Positions 9,767-19,020 of a stretch of DNA of 64,000 nucleotides are shown here, piece by piece. Source of the DNA: an uncultured Anaerolineae bacterium (GTDB taxonomy: Bacteria > Chloroflexota > Anaerolineae > Anaerolineales > Villigracilaceae); assembly GCA_903822545.1 (NCBI GenBank), contig CAIJPN010000159.1:43528-107527 (forward strand), written 5' to 3'. A model generated the notes under the pieces. That model searched no databases. It saw nothing but the letters and a program-made list of their open reading frames with translations, and was not told the origin of the DNA. The first letter of the stretch is position 1. Each line of letters begins with the position of its first letter. The position numbers were made by a program, and so were the translations under genes.

Positions 9767-10818
9767 ACTACTCCTTTGGCAATTAGCTCCATGAAGATTT
9801 CCACCAGTTCTGGTTGGAAACTCTTTCCTGTTTCTGTATGCAAATAGGCGATGGCTTCATCTTTCGACATGGCCGGGCGGTAGGCGCGGTCACTTGTCAG
9901 CGCATCCCAAACATCTACAATACTGAACAGGCGGGCGTCGATGGGGATATCTGTGCCTTTCAGCCCATGCGGGTATCCGGAGCCATCCCAGCGCTCATGG
10001 TGATAGAGCGGGATATTGATGGCTGCCCTCAAAAAATCGAAATTGGATAACAGATCATAGGCATAAAGCGGGTGTTGCTGGATAACCTTCTTTTCTTCGT
10101 CGGTGAGCGGGCCTTTTTTTAGCAGGATATTATCAGGAATGCCGATTTTGCCAATATCGTGAAAATAAGCGCCCAGGTAAATATCATCGAGCTTGATATC
10201 AGTAAGTGCCAACTGTGAAGCAAACAGGGCTGCCAGTTTGGCAACCCGTTCGCAATGATTGCTGGTTTCTTTGTCACGCAGTTCCTGGGCCTTGCTCAGA
10301 CCTTTTAGCGAACTGATTAATTGGTGCTCCTGGGCTTCTTCCAGGTTTGAATTCAATTGGCTGGCTGTCTCCAGCTCTTTCGAAAGTGCCTCGATGCGCG
10401 AACGCGCCTCAAATTCTTTTTCTTGTGTTCTTGCCAGGTTGAATTTGTTGCGCCGAATAATGTTTCGGATGCGGGCCAGCAGCACATCTGGGTCAAACGG
10501 TTTAACGATGTAATCATCGGCCTGGTGATTTTCAAGGCCATCCATCATATCTGTTTTGGCGTTGCGAGCGGTCAAGAAAACAAACGGGATGTTACGAATG
10601 TGCGGATCGGTATTGACAATTTTCTTAAGCGTGAAACCGTTGGGTGATGGCATCATCACATCACACAAAACCAGATCGGGATTTTGATGATAAATCTGCT
10701 CCAGGCCCTGTGATCCACAATTCGCAGAAAAAACAGTAAAACCTGATTTCTCAAACAATAACTTTAGGCCAATCAGCAGGTTGGGATCGTCATCGATGAC
10801 CAAAATTGAGTTAGACAT
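9763..10818 (-). CDS. Response regulator with HD-GYP (c-di-GMP phosphodiesterase) output
   Basis: A 351-aa protein with a receiver domain (DD 9-11, Asp53, Lys106), a coiled linker at about 130-180 and an HD-GYP domain. The HD pair is His220-Asp221 in FHDIGKIGIP, and HHERWDGSGYP spans 273-283, so both hallmark motifs of the c-di-GMP-hydrolysing family are present. Receiver phosphorylation presumably controls turnover of the messenger and thereby the motile-to-sessile switch, which suits the flagellar genes upstream. Start: AAAGG 4 nt before the ATG. First gene of a three-gene overlapping set. Confidence 0.92.
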   Translation of the reverse strand: MSNSILVIDDDPNLLIGLKLLFEKSGFTVFSANCGSQGLEQIYHQNPDLVLCDVMMPSPNGFTLKKIVNTDPHIRNIPFVFLTARNAKTDMMDGLENHQADDYIVKPFDPDVLLARIRNIIRRNKFNLARTQEKEFEARSRIEALSKELETASQLNSNLEEAQEHQLISSLKGLSKAQELRDKETSNHCERVAKLAALFASQLALTDIKLDDIYLGAYFHDIGKIGIPDNILLKKGPLTDEEKKVIQQHPLYAYDLLSNFDFLRAAINIPLYHHERWDGSGYPHGLKGTDIPIDARLFSIVDVWDALTSDRAYRPAMSKDEAIAYLHTETGKSFQPELVEIFMELIAKGVV

Positions 10819-10937
10819 AGCGCCTTTGGGTTTACATGATCAAAACTGTTCCGCAGCTAAACTCAACCCATATTTTAGTCTGTTTTTTTATTGTTTTGAT
10901 ACTCTTCTCACCTTTTTTATAAATGTAACAGGATTTT

Positions 10938-13274
10938 TCAGCCTTGCAGCTTAAACCGGGCAACAGATTCTTGCAACACCCGGGCCAATTGCGCCAGGGA
11001 GCGGGCCGAAGCCCCAACTTCCTCCACCTGGGCATTCATCTCCTCTGTGCTGGCGCTGACTTCTTCCACCGCCGCGCTGTTTTCCTCGCTGACACTGGCA
11101 ATCGCTTCCACCGATTGGGCCACCACTTTTGAGCTTTCGAGCATCTCATGGGTAGCGCTGGTATTCTCCTTTACCACGCCCGAAACCGCATTCATCGACG
11201 CCACCAGCTCAGAAGAAGATAAGTTTATTTTGCGAGCCGCCGAAGCAATCTCATCCACCTGGCTGCTGACCATTTCTGCGGCATTCAAGATGCTTTTGAG
11301 CGCCTCGCCCGATTGGTTGGCGCGCACAACCCCATTGCTCACCTCCTTGGCGCCGTCATCCATTGCCGCAACTGCTTCAGTGACAATGTTCTGGATGCCC
11401 CGGATCAAAGCTTCAATCTCTTTGGTAGCGCCGCTCGAACGTTCGGCCAGCTTGCGCACTTCATCAGCCACCACCGCAAAGCCTTTGCCTTGCTCCCCGG
11501 CGCGGGCCGCCTCGATGGCGGCATTCAACGCCAGCAGGTTGGTCTGCGAGGCAATATCATCAATCGTGGCAACGATCGTCCCGATCTGGTCTGAGCGGGC
11601 GCCCAACTCACGCACTTTTTCTGCCGAAAGCCCCACCTTTGATTTGATCGCCTCCATGCTGTGAATGGTTTCATCTACCGTCTGGGCGCTGCTGAATGCG
11701 GTTTCGGCAGCCTGAGAAGCACCCAGCGCGCTGGTTTGCGCATTGGCGGCTACCTGCTGGATGGCGTTGGTGATCTCGCGGGTGATAACAGCCGCCTTTG
11801 CCACCGCACTGGATTGTTCTTGTGCGCCGCGCGAAACCCCGTGGATGGTTTGGGTCATCACCTCGGCAGAATTGGCAGTTCGGGTGACGGCTTCGGTTTG
11901 CTGGTTGATGCCCAGGGCCACCTGCTGGATGGTGGTTGAAATCTGCCCCGTGGCTCGCCCGGCCTGGGTGGATGTCTCTTCCAGATCTTTCGAGGCCGCT
12001 TCGAGACGGGCAGCATTCCCCTTCACGCCGCCGATCAACTCCCGCAGGCCGTTAATCATCTGGCTGAGGGCCTGCCCAATTTCATCTTTCTCCGAGCGTG
12101 CCTGTACGCTGGCGCTCAAATCGCCGCGCGCAATTTGCCCGGCAGTTTTTGAGACGAATACCAGGTACTCATTCATATTTTCCAGCGCTGCGCTGATCAG
12201 CCCATATTCATCATGACGTTGGCGCAGCCTGTGAATGTCAGAGCGGGAGGCCTCCTGCTCAATATCACCCAACGCCAGGGTATTCAACATCTCTGAGATG
12301 GCTACCAGCGGGCTGGTAAGGGTGCGCCCAAAGAAGATTGCCAACGCTGTGACAACGACCGCGCTGAAAAATGCCACCATGATAATGCTGTTGCGCAGCT
12401 GGTTGGCACCTTCCTGCACTTCGGTCAGGTCTTGTTCCAGCAAGAAAGCTGCCCCGCTGCCCAGGCCCGGGATGGGGCGATAAACCCCCAGTACCGTTTC
12501 ACCGCGATAGCCGCTGTATTCTGAAATCCCGGCTTCGCCTGCCAGGGCTTGCTGCATTCCCATAGTGTCGATTTGCAGCTCCAGTGCAGTACGTTTGGCC
12601 ACCAGACCCTGGCTAATCAAATCTTTGGTGAAGCGCGATTCGGTGATTAAGAAGCCATCCATACCCACCAGGTAAGAATCACGGGTATCACCGGTCTGGT
12701 TGGTTTTCAGCATGCGGCTCAGGTAATCGGTGGGCACCATGAGCCCGATTACGCCCACAATTTCTTCATTGGCTTTGATACCAATGGCTGTTACCAGGAT
12801 CGGCGCATTGGTAGTTCGCGAAAGCTGGGCATTGGAGATGACATAGTTGCCCCCCAGGGCTTCTTTGAAGTATTCTTCATCGGCCAGGCTGCTGGTGCTG
12901 CCAATTGCATCGCATAGCCGCTCGCCATCGAGTGTCGCGACAAAGATGTCCTGGTAAATTTGCCACTGGGCAAAATATTGATCAACCGCCGGGCAGGCTT
13001 TTGTGGCGTCCATGGTCTGGATGCGGGCGATTCCGGCCAGGGTCAGCGTATCCTTTTTGCGTTCGGCCAGCCAGTTGGTAATCTCCATGGATTGTAAGTC
13101 TGCGATGCTGACAAATTCTTTTTCAATGTCTGCCCGGATCACCTGCTGGCTTTGAACAAAAATGATCCCACCGACGATCAGCAGGGGGGCCAACGACAGG
13201 GCCATGAACAGCAGAAAAACCTGGCCCTTTACAGATTGGAAAAAGCCAATTTTAAGGGTGTTGTTTGTGGACAT
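10938..13274 (-). CDS. Methyl-accepting chemotaxis protein with Cache sensor
   Basis: A 778-aa chemoreceptor. An N-terminal membrane segment (about 18-40), an extracellular region of about 250 residues that looks like a dCache domain (it contains a [17 protein letters not shown] strand), a second membrane segment near 300, HAMP, and a long cytoplasmic coiled coil. The hairpin tip has the conserved [20 protein letters not shown] block. No CheR/CheB-tethering pentapeptide is present at the C-terminus. Located downstream of the HDOD and receiver genes on the same strand, after a 190-nt gap. The start has only a weak GAGAG site. Confidence 0.94.
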   Translation of the reverse strand: MSTNNTLKIGFFQSVKGQVFLLFMALSLAPLLIVGGIIFVQSQQVIRADIEKEFVSIADLQSMEITNWLAERKKDTLTLAGIARIQTMDATKACPAVDQYFAQWQIYQDIFVATLDGERLCDAIGSTSSLADEEYFKEALGGNYVISNAQLSRTTNAPILVTAIGIKANEEIVGVIGLMVPTDYLSRMLKTNQTGDTRDSYLVGMDGFLITESRFTKDLISQGLVAKRTALELQIDTMGMQQALAGEAGISEYSGYRGETVLGVYRPIPGLGSGAAFLLEQDLTEVQEGANQLRNSIIMVAFFSAVVVTALAIFFGRTLTSPLVAISEMLNTLALGDIEQEASRSDIHRLRQRHDEYGLISAALENMNEYLVFVSKTAGQIARGDLSASVQARSEKDEIGQALSQMINGLRELIGGVKGNAARLEAASKDLEETSTQAGRATGQISTTIQQVALGINQQTEAVTRTANSAEVMTQTIHGVSRGAQEQSSAVAKAAVITREITNAIQQVAANAQTSALGASQAAETAFSSAQTVDETIHSMEAIKSKVGLSAEKVRELGARSDQIGTIVATIDDIASQTNLLALNAAIEAARAGEQGKGFAVVADEVRKLAERSSGATKEIEALIRGIQNIVTEAVAAMDDGAKEVSNGVVRANQSGEALKSILNAAEMVSSQVDEIASAARKINLSSSELVASMNAVSGVVKENTSATHEMLESSKVVAQSVEAIASVSEENSAAVEEVSASTEEMNAQVEEVGASARSLAQLARVLQESVARFKLQG

Positions 13275-13464
13275 GGTTTGCTCTCAATGATAAGAACTGC
13301 CCGTTTTGGGGCAGCCGGCATGGTTGCAACAGGCCTGTGAGCCTTATTTTGATGATACAGTTTCCCGCCGGGCCTGTCTGTAAATAGCCTGTGAAGCAAA
13401 ACTAAATAAGGCGTAAATTTAATTGGGTTTCCTGGGCATTGCCTCCCCCAGGTTTGGCTGGCTT

Positions 13465-13839
13465 TTAATTGAAACTCTTCAAAATCCGGCTCACCAACAC
13501 ATCTGGGTCGATGGGTTTTACCAGGAAACCGCTGGCCCCCAGTTTGGCGGCTTTGCTGACAATTTCCGGGTAGCCCATCGACGAGATGAAGAAAACCTTG
13601 GTGCGCTGGAGCAAAACTTCAGCCTGGAGTGCATCCACCAGCTCCAGGCCATTCTGACCGGGCAGGTAAGTGTCAATTAACAGCACGTCGGGCCGGTGAT
13701 TTAGCAAGTGCTGGCGCAGCGCCGCTGGTTCATCGCAGATGATGGGATTTATCCGGTTGCGGGTCAGCGCCAGCCTGATCAGGCTGCTTTGGAGTGGGTT
13801 GGGTTCAAGCACCAGCACAGAGAGTGATTCCCGGTTCAT
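13465..13839 (-). CDS. Stand-alone response regulator receiver protein
   Basis: A 124-aa single receiver domain. The phosphoacceptor is Asp56 in LLIDTYLPGQNG and the conserved lysine is Lys108 in LVKPID, but the usual acidic pair near residue 12 is reduced to EPNP, so Mg2+ binding may be altered. There is no output domain, so it may act like CheY on the FliM encoded upstream or on the HDOD protein. It overlaps the HDOD gene by one base (TAATG), so the two are translationally coupled. Confidence 0.85.
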   Translation of the reverse strand: MNRESLSVLVLEPNPLQSSLIRLALTRNRINPIICDEPAALRQHLLNHRPDVLLIDTYLPGQNGLELVDALQAEVLLQRTKVFFISSMGYPEIVSKAAKLGASGFLVKPIDPDVLVSRILKSFN

Positions 13840-14690
13840 TAACGGCCGCCTTTTGTGGGTTCCGGGAAGCGGCCCGAGGCCTGCATCCCGGCTTTGAGTT
13901 TTTCGATGCGGTCTGCATCCAGCCGCAGGATATTTAGTGTTTCGGGGTGGATATCAAAACTAAGCAGGGCAGATTCTTTCAACTGGTACGCGTCGGCAAA
14001 AGCGTTCGACAGGTTGATGATGGCTGGCAGCTGCTGGTTGCTGCGGGCAAAAGATGGGATGTGGTGAAAGCGAATGGCATCTACCAACACCACCGGGAAG
14101 TTCCAACGCTGGGCGATCATGCCGCCCACTTTGGCGTGGTCGATGCCGAGCAGTTTTTCTTCCACCTGCCAGAGCGGCAGGTGATAGCGCTGGACGTATT
14201 CTACGATGGCGTTGTAATTGCTCAGCACGAACTGGTCGAGCACCAGTTTGCCCATATCATGCAGCAGGCCAGAAACATAAGCTTCTTCAGGGTTGGGGTA
14301 GCGCAGGGCCTGGGCCAGCCACTCGGCGGTGGAACCTGTGACCAGTGAGTGATGCCATAGTTCACCAGATCCCAGCCGGTAACCGCTCAGGCTGCGTTTG
14401 AGTATGCTGGTGGCCGGGGATGTTAACAGGATGGATTTGAGCCGCGACAGCCCAATGTGCATGATGGCTTCATGCAGGGTGGTGCATTTGCGTGAGTAGC
14501 CCAGCGCCACCGAGTTTGAGAGTTGTAACACCAGCGCGGCCAGCGCCTGGTCGAGGCTGATCAGGCCAACCAGCATATCGATTGAAACGTTCGGCTTGTC
14601 AATCTCACGCAGCACCCGTGTCACATTGCCTGGCATGGGGCGCAGGTTGGTGATGGATTGCAGGATGGCGCTGAGATTTGGGCTAGGCAT
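13839..14690 (-). CDS. HDOD domain signalling protein
   Basis: A 283-aa HD-related output domain protein. The segment LRPMPGNVTRVLREID near the N-terminus is the standard HDOD opening, and LLHDMGKLVLDQF, with its intact HD, and FHHIPSF follow. The family serves as a signalling scaffold and often accompanies receivers and chemotaxis genes; catalytic activity is usually absent. It is placed 12 nt after fliQ and translationally coupled to a receiver gene, so it belongs to the flagellar transcription unit. Confidence 0.88.
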   Translation of the reverse strand: MPSPNLSAILQSITNLRPMPGNVTRVLREIDKPNVSIDMLVGLISLDQALAALVLQLSNSVALGYSRKCTTLHEAIMHIGLSRLKSILLTSPATSILKRSLSGYRLGSGELWHHSLVTGSTAEWLAQALRYPNPEEAYVSGLLHDMGKLVLDQFVLSNYNAIVEYVQRYHLPLWQVEEKLLGIDHAKVGGMIAQRWNFPVVLVDAIRFHHIPSFARSNQQLPAIINLSNAFADAYQLKESALLSFDIHPETLNILRLDADRIEKLKAGMQASGRFPEPTKGGR

Positions 14691-14702
14691 GGTGTTTTGG
14701 GT

Positions 14703-14972
14703 TTAATGCACCAGGTTAGGCAGGCTGCTGAAGATTCCGTAGGTAAAGGTCAGGGTCTGTTGCAGCATCCACGAGCCGAGCAGCAGCAGTACAGCGATCA
14801 CGCCGATCAATTTGGGGATGAAAGTCAGTGTGGTTTCATTGATTTGCGTGGCGGCCTGCACCAGGCTGACCAGGCTGCCAACCACCAGGCTGACGAGCAG
14901 GATCGGCCCGCCGAGGATGAGCGAGAGAATAATGGCATTTTGGCTGAGAGTGAGAACGTAGGCTTCGGTCAT
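14703..14972 (-). CDS. fliQ: Flagellar export apparatus protein FliQ
   Basis: An 89-aa protein with two hydrophobic helices that form a hairpin, of the normal length for FliQ. The core contains LVSLVVGSLVSLVQAATQINETTLTFIPK-like residues (positions about 26-54), the family signature. FliQ sits in the inner-membrane export gate with FliP and FliR. It follows fliP by 7 nt. The usual next gene, fliR, does not follow; an HDOD gene does. Confidence 0.95.
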   Translation of the reverse strand: MTEAYVLTLSQNAIILSLILGGPILLVSLVVGSLVSLVQAATQINETTLTFIPKLIGVIAVLLLLGSWMLQQTLTFTYGIFSSLPNLVH

Positions 14973-14979
14973 GGTTTCC

Positions 14980-15753
14980 TCACGATCCGGTGAAGCTCAA
15001 TACCAGGCTGCGGGCCAGCAGGTACCAGCCATCCACCATTACGAACAGCAGCAGTTTGAAGGGCAGCGAGACCAGCGAAGGCGGCAGCATCATCATACCC
15101 ATCGAAAGCAGGATGCTCGACACCACCAGGTCGATGATCAGGAAGGGGATGTAGAGCACAAATCCCATAGTGAAGGCGGTGCGCAGTTCGCTGATAACAA
15201 AGGCCGGGAAGAGTGTTACGGTGGCGATGTCATCCAGCGTGGCGGGCTGGGCTTCTTTGCCCAAGTCGATGAAAAGCTGGATGTCTTTGGGGCGCGTCTG
15301 TTTGAACATGAACTCGCGGATGGGTTTTTGGGTCAACTTCCAGGCCGTGTCCTGGTCGATTTGCTCATTCAGGTAGGGTTGGATGGCGGTTTCATCGATC
15401 TGCTTGTAGATGGGGGCCATGATGAAGAAGGTTAATAGCAGCGAGAGGCCGATGAGCACCTGGTTGGGCGGGATGGATGGTGTGCCGATGGCGCTGCGCA
15501 CCATTGAGAGTACGATGACGATGCGGGTAAAGGAGGTCGCCAGGATGAGGATGGTCGGGGCCAGCGAAAGCACTGTCATTAAGACCAGCAGCTGCACGCC
15601 CGATGTGACCTGTTTGGGCTCGGTGGCACCCGGGTCAATGGTCAGCGAGACGCCGGGAGCCGAGGCGGTGGAGCAGCTGGTCAGGAGCAGGGTCAACAGC
15701 GCCAGGGTGAGGATGTAACGCGCGGCCTGGGGACGAACTTTTTTTGCAGACAT
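14980..15753 (-). CDS. fliP: Flagellar export apparatus protein FliP
   Basis: A 257-aa export-gate subunit. After an N-terminal hydrophobic leader come the conserved TSFTRIVIVLSMVRSA and GTPSIPPNQVLIGLSL blocks and a C-terminal pair of membrane helices. It assembles a pentameric core of the flagellar type III export gate. An oddity is that the leader ends in LLLTSC at about residues 22-27, which reads like a lipobox, whereas FliP normally has a plain cleaved signal peptide. It lies between fliO and fliQ in the standard order. Confidence 0.95.
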   Translation of the reverse strand: MSAKKVRPQAARYILTLALLTLLLTSCSTASAPGVSLTIDPGATEPKQVTSGVQLLVLMTVLSLAPTILILATSFTRIVIVLSMVRSAIGTPSIPPNQVLIGLSLLLTFFIMAPIYKQIDETAIQPYLNEQIDQDTAWKLTQKPIREFMFKQTRPKDIQLFIDLGKEAQPATLDDIATVTLFPAFVISELRTAFTMGFVLYIPFLIIDLVVSSILLSMGMMMLPPSLVSLPFKLLLFVMVDGWYLLARSLVLSFTGS

Positions 15754-15759
15754 GGGGCC

Positions 15760-16245
15760 TTATCCCTTTATGGATTGCAGCACGGCGCTGAAATCGAGCC
15801 CTGGCTGGGGGGCGGATACCGGGGCGGGGGTTCCTGCGCCTTCGAAAGGCGCGATCAGGGCGATGGAGTTATCTGTTGCGCCGATCAGGTACTTCTGGTC
15901 GCCGATGGAGACGAGGTGCAGGGCCTGTTTGGGCGAGAGCCGCACTGTTTCGAGCAGTTGCAGCTGATGGGTTGGGCCTGCCTGGGGGCCGAGGTTCATC
16001 CAGCGGCGGTAAATGGCCGCGCTGGCAAAGACCAGCAGCAGGACGCCGATCAGCTTGATAAAAACATCAAAAAAATACAGCGGGGATGAATCCAACATCC
16101 CATTGGCTGGGGCCGGGGTGGCGCTGCCCAATGCCGCCAGCGCCAGGGTGGCCAACAGACTGAAGGCCAGCAGGCCAGCCGTCAGTTTTTGGCGCGGGGT
16201 GCTGGTTTCGAGCCACTTTTTTAGCAGGGCGGGCAGCTTGTCCAT
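15760..16245 (-). CDS. fliO: Flagellar biosynthetic protein FliO
   Basis: A 161-aa protein with two hydrophobic stretches (about 22-42 and 62-82) followed by a small cytoplasmic domain with LLETVRLSPKQALHLVSIGDQKYLIGA (about 98-124), the typical FliO segment. FliO assists FliP assembly in the export gate. I start at the ATG that overlaps the fliN stop (TGATG), with AGGAA 6 nt upstream; the GTG one codon earlier is also possible. The position between fliN and fliP supports the call even though FliO diverges strongly in sequence. Confidence 0.87.
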   Translation of the reverse strand: MDKLPALLKKWLETSTPRQKLTAGLLAFSLLATLALAALGSATPAPANGMLDSSPLYFFDVFIKLIGVLLLVFASAAIYRRWMNLGPQAGPTHQLQLLETVRLSPKQALHLVSIGDQKYLIGATDNSIALIAPFEGAGTPAPVSAPQPGLDFSAVLQSIKG

Positions 16246-16577
16246 CACGAGTTCCTGTCGTTTCGGTTAGACATCATCTCGGTGATGCGTACGCCGAATT
16301 TGTCATCGACAACAACCACTTCGCCGCGCGCCACCATGCAGTCGTTGACGAAAATATCCACCGGGTCACCGGCCAGCCGGTCGAGTTCGACCACCGAGCC
16401 GTGCTGGAGTTCGAGGATTTGCGAAAGCTGCATACGGGTGCGGCCCAGTTCCACGGTCACGCGCAGGCTAACATCCATCAGCAGGTCGATGTTGCCAGTG
16501 CTGGCAGTTTTACGTCCGGTTTGATCGGGTTTGGCGCCGGATGGCATTCCGGTGAGATTTTCCAAGTTTTCCATCAT
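16245..16577 (-). CDS. fliN: Flagellar motor switch protein FliN
   Basis: A 110-aa protein with an unstructured N-terminus and one SpoA domain: LLMDVSLRVTVELG, ILELQHGSVVELD, GDPVDIFVND and GEVVVVDDKFGVRI. FliN lines the bottom of the C-ring. It is the short form, not the FliY fusion with a CheC domain. I prefer the ATG at 16577, with AAGGTG 6 nt upstream, over the GTG three codons earlier, which lies within that binding site. It is translationally coupled to fliO. Confidence 0.93.
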   Translation of the reverse strand: MMENLENLTGMPSGAKPDQTGRKTASTGNIDLLMDVSLRVTVELGRTRMQLSQILELQHGSVVELDRLAGDPVDIFVNDCMVARGEVVVVDDKFGVRITEMMSNRNDRNS

Positions 16578-16592
16578 AGGGTTCACCTTTGG

Positions 16593-17627
16593 CTAGTAAT
16601 TGGTTTGTACTTGATCTGTTTCGTGGTAGACGCCCGTGATCTGGATGCCGATATTTTTGCGGGCGCGCCCGACTTTGCCGTAGAACTGCTTTTTGTTGGC
16701 AACCTGCACTACCATTGGGCTGTCAATGGTCTGGTCCAGTTCGATTACATCTCCCACCGAGAGATTCAGCAGGTCGCGCAATGTCACATCGGCGTTTCCC
16801 AGGATGACTTTGATCGGGATGACCGCGCGCTGCATGGTGCGGATGGCGGCCTGGCGCAGGGCCGGGTCTTGCTGCTGTTCTTTGCGTCCGGCGATCCAGA
16901 TGTGCGGATTGAGCACGTTGGTGATGGGCTTGAGCGTGTTGAAGGGGATGAACAGGCTCATGGTGCCGGTGACGCCCTGGATGCTGATTTCGATGGTCAG
17001 CAGGATGATGCGTTCGTTGCCCATCATCATGGTGACCCAGTGCTGGTTGACGGTGCTGTCTTCGAGGGAAGGCTCCAGTGGGACAACTTTGCTCCAGGCG
17101 ATTTTCATGTCGCCGAGCATGTGTTCCACCAGCCCGCGCAAGAGTGACTGGTCGATCTCGGTCAGGGCGCGGGCGGTAACGCGTCCTTCGATCTTGCCGC
17201 CCAGGCGCTGCTCCAGGATCAGGTAGCTGACGTTCTGGCTCATGGTCAGCACCATGTGCCCCGGCAGCGGGGCCAGTGAGATCATGTGGAAGAGTGTGTT
17301 GACCGGGAAATCCTTGATAAAGTCTGCAAACCGCCCCTGTTCCATGTGGACAAGGTGCGGGCGCACGTTGGTGCGCAGGAAGGTTGGTAGCGAGGTGGTC
17401 AGGCGTTCGCTCAGGTCTTCGTGTACCAGTTCCACCGCGCGCATCTGTTCCTTTGAGAAACGAGCAGGTGACCAGAAGTTGTATGGCTGGATGCTCTTTT
17501 TGCCATCTTCGGTCTTGGGCCGCTCGCCTGGCTGGTTCATCATCTCAGCCAGGTTGATGCGGTCCTCTTTCTGCTCCATCTCAATGGCGCCAGAGAGCAA
17601 GGCATCAATTTCAGATTGGTTTAGCAT
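16593..17627 (-). CDS. fliM: Flagellar motor switch protein FliM
   Basis: A 344-aa C-ring protein. The N-terminal peptide LNQSEIDALLSG is the CheY-P-binding motif. The CheC-like middle domain begins with YNFWSPARFSKEQMRAVELVHE, and a C-terminal SpoA domain contains DVIELDQTIDSPMVV. FliM transmits CheY-P binding to motor reversal, so a CheY protein must exist; the stand-alone receiver about 3 kb downstream is one candidate. The gene follows fliL with a 2-nt gap. Confidence 0.96.
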   Translation of the reverse strand: MLNQSEIDALLSGAIEMEQKEDRINLAEMMNQPGERPKTEDGKKSIQPYNFWSPARFSKEQMRAVELVHEDLSERLTTSLPTFLRTNVRPHLVHMEQGRFADFIKDFPVNTLFHMISLAPLPGHMVLTMSQNVSYLILEQRLGGKIEGRVTARALTEIDQSLLRGLVEHMLGDMKIAWSKVVPLEPSLEDSTVNQHWVTMMMGNERIILLTIEISIQGVTGTMSLFIPFNTLKPITNVLNPHIWIAGRKEQQQDPALRQAAIRTMQRAVIPIKVILGNADVTLRDLLNLSVGDVIELDQTIDSPMVVQVANKKQFYGKVGRARKNIGIQITGVYHETDQVQTNY

Positions 17628-17629
17628 GG

Positions 17630-18223
17630 CTACTGCACCACAAATTCTGTGAAATAAATGGCGATGATATACAGGTCTGGGAGCTTGTGCTCCAGGCTTT
17701 CCATGATTTCTGCACGCAGTTTTTCTTTACCTTCGGCGGTATACAGGTCTTCATAGGTTTTGGTGGAAAGCAGGGTGATGACGGTATCATCCATGATGGG
17801 CAGGCGGCTTTCGAGCTTGCCCTTAAATTCTTCCAGGTAGAGGGTTTTTTCCTCTTCGGGCAGCGTCTCATATTCCGGGTTGTCTGGCGCGAACTCCACC
17901 ACCACGGTCAGGCGAATGTATTTCCTGCCGGTAGGGTCAACCAGATTAATGATTTTGGTTGACATATCCATCATGATGCCATGCCCCGGTTTGATATCTT
18001 CCACATCTGGCTCTGGGGTGGCCGTAATCACCACGACCGACCCGAATGTGGCTGCCGGGGCCTCCTCGCCTGTGGCGCTTCCCTCGTCATACACCAGGCG
18101 GAATGGTTTTGGCAGGTCATCGGGCGCGAAAACCACATACGCTGTCACCAGCGAAATCAGGGCTGTCAGGGTCAAAACGATTTGCGAAATAATGTTCAAA
18201 ACTTTCAGGATTTTGTTGAGCAT
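17630..18223 (-). CDS. fliL: Flagellar basal body-associated protein FliL
   Basis: A 197-aa single-pass membrane protein (helix at about 10-32) with a periplasmic domain. That domain includes KYIRLTVVVEFAP, then a paired-helix region (EEFKGKLESRLPIMDDTVI), and ends LYIIAIYFTEFVVQ, all typical of FliL, which supports stator function. It sits between motB and fliM, the usual place. A longer-than-usual linker with GEEAPAATFGS precedes the core. Confidence 0.93.
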   Translation of the reverse strand: MLNKILKVLNIISQIVLTLTALISLVTAYVVFAPDDLPKPFRLVYDEGSATGEEAPAATFGSVVVITATPEPDVEDIKPGHGIMMDMSTKIINLVDPTGRKYIRLTVVVEFAPDNPEYETLPEEEKTLYLEEFKGKLESRLPIMDDTVITLLSTKTYEDLYTAEGKEKLRAEIMESLEHKLPDLYIIAIYFTEFVVQ

Positions 18224-18241
18224 AAGTCACCGCTTTCTACG

Positions 18242-19018
18242 CTATGGCGCAATCGCCGGGGGGTTGATGTTGATCAGGTTGGTTTCTACCTGGTAAACGA
18301 TGATGATTTCGACACGGGCGTTCAGCGCCCGATGTTGGTCTGAGTCATTGGGGAAGACCGGGGAAAATTCACCCTGCCCGGAAATGATGAACCGGTCTGG
18401 GGAAACACCAGCGTTGATCATGTACCGCCCCACCGACATGGCGCGGGCCAGCGATAATTCCCAGTTGGTGGGGTAGAGCGGGTTGGTGGATGGCAGGTCG
18501 CTGGTGTGACCAACCAGCCGGATTTTGTTGCTGATGGGCCGCACCATCCCGGTGATTGTATCCAGTACGGGCAGTGCTTCAGGGGGCAAATCGGCCTGGC
18601 CTTCCTGGAAGATCAACTTTTCACTAAGTGAGATCAAAATCCCTTCGATGTTGGTCTGCACACTGACCTGGTTGCCCAGGTGCTGCGAGGCCAGCATACT
18701 GGTCAACTGCCCGGCCACTTCTTCCGACTGGGTTGGCCCTTCGGGGATACCGGGGATGACGATGGGCTTGGCTGTACCCTCCTCAGAGTTGCCGCCTGCC
18801 TGGTTGATCTGACTGTCAACCACTTGCGAGGCTCCACCCAGCGAGAAGGCCGAGCGCATACTTTCGGCCAGGCGCTTGTACTTTTCCACATTTACCTGTC
18901 CCATTGAGTAGAGGATGACGAACAACACCATCAACAGGGTGATAAAGTCGGCGTAGCTGACGAGCCAGCGCTCGTCATGGCCCTCATGTTCCTCCTCGTG
19001 CTTTTTCTTGCGCGACAT
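18242..19018 (-). CDS. motB: Flagellar motor stator protein MotB
   Basis: A 258-aa protein with a charged N-terminus (KKKHEEEHEGHDERW), a single membrane helix containing the proton-binding aspartate in YADFITLLMVLFVILYS, and a C-terminal OmpA-like peptidoglycan-binding domain (VGHTSDLPSTNP, WELSLARAMSVGRYM). It anchors the stator to the wall. It follows motA by 2 nt. The linker contains QAGGNSEEGTAKP and is longer than a minimal plug region. Confidence 0.95.
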   Translation of the reverse strand: MSRKKKHEEEHEGHDERWLVSYADFITLLMVLFVILYSMGQVNVEKYKRLAESMRSAFSLGGASQVVDSQINQAGGNSEEGTAKPIVIPGIPEGPTQSEEVAGQLTSMLASQHLGNQVSVQTNIEGILISLSEKLIFQEGQADLPPEALPVLDTITGMVRPISNKIRLVGHTSDLPSTNPLYPTNWELSLARAMSVGRYMINAGVSPDRFIISGQGEFSPVFPNDSDQHRALNARVEIIIVYQVETNLININPPAIAP

Positions 19019-19020
19019 GG

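Noticed and set aside
13275..13464. possible third copy of the chemotaxis promoter element before the minus-strand receptor
   Set aside because: Only scattered matches to TTTCACGCGATATTAA are found, not above what AT-rich sequence gives by chance.
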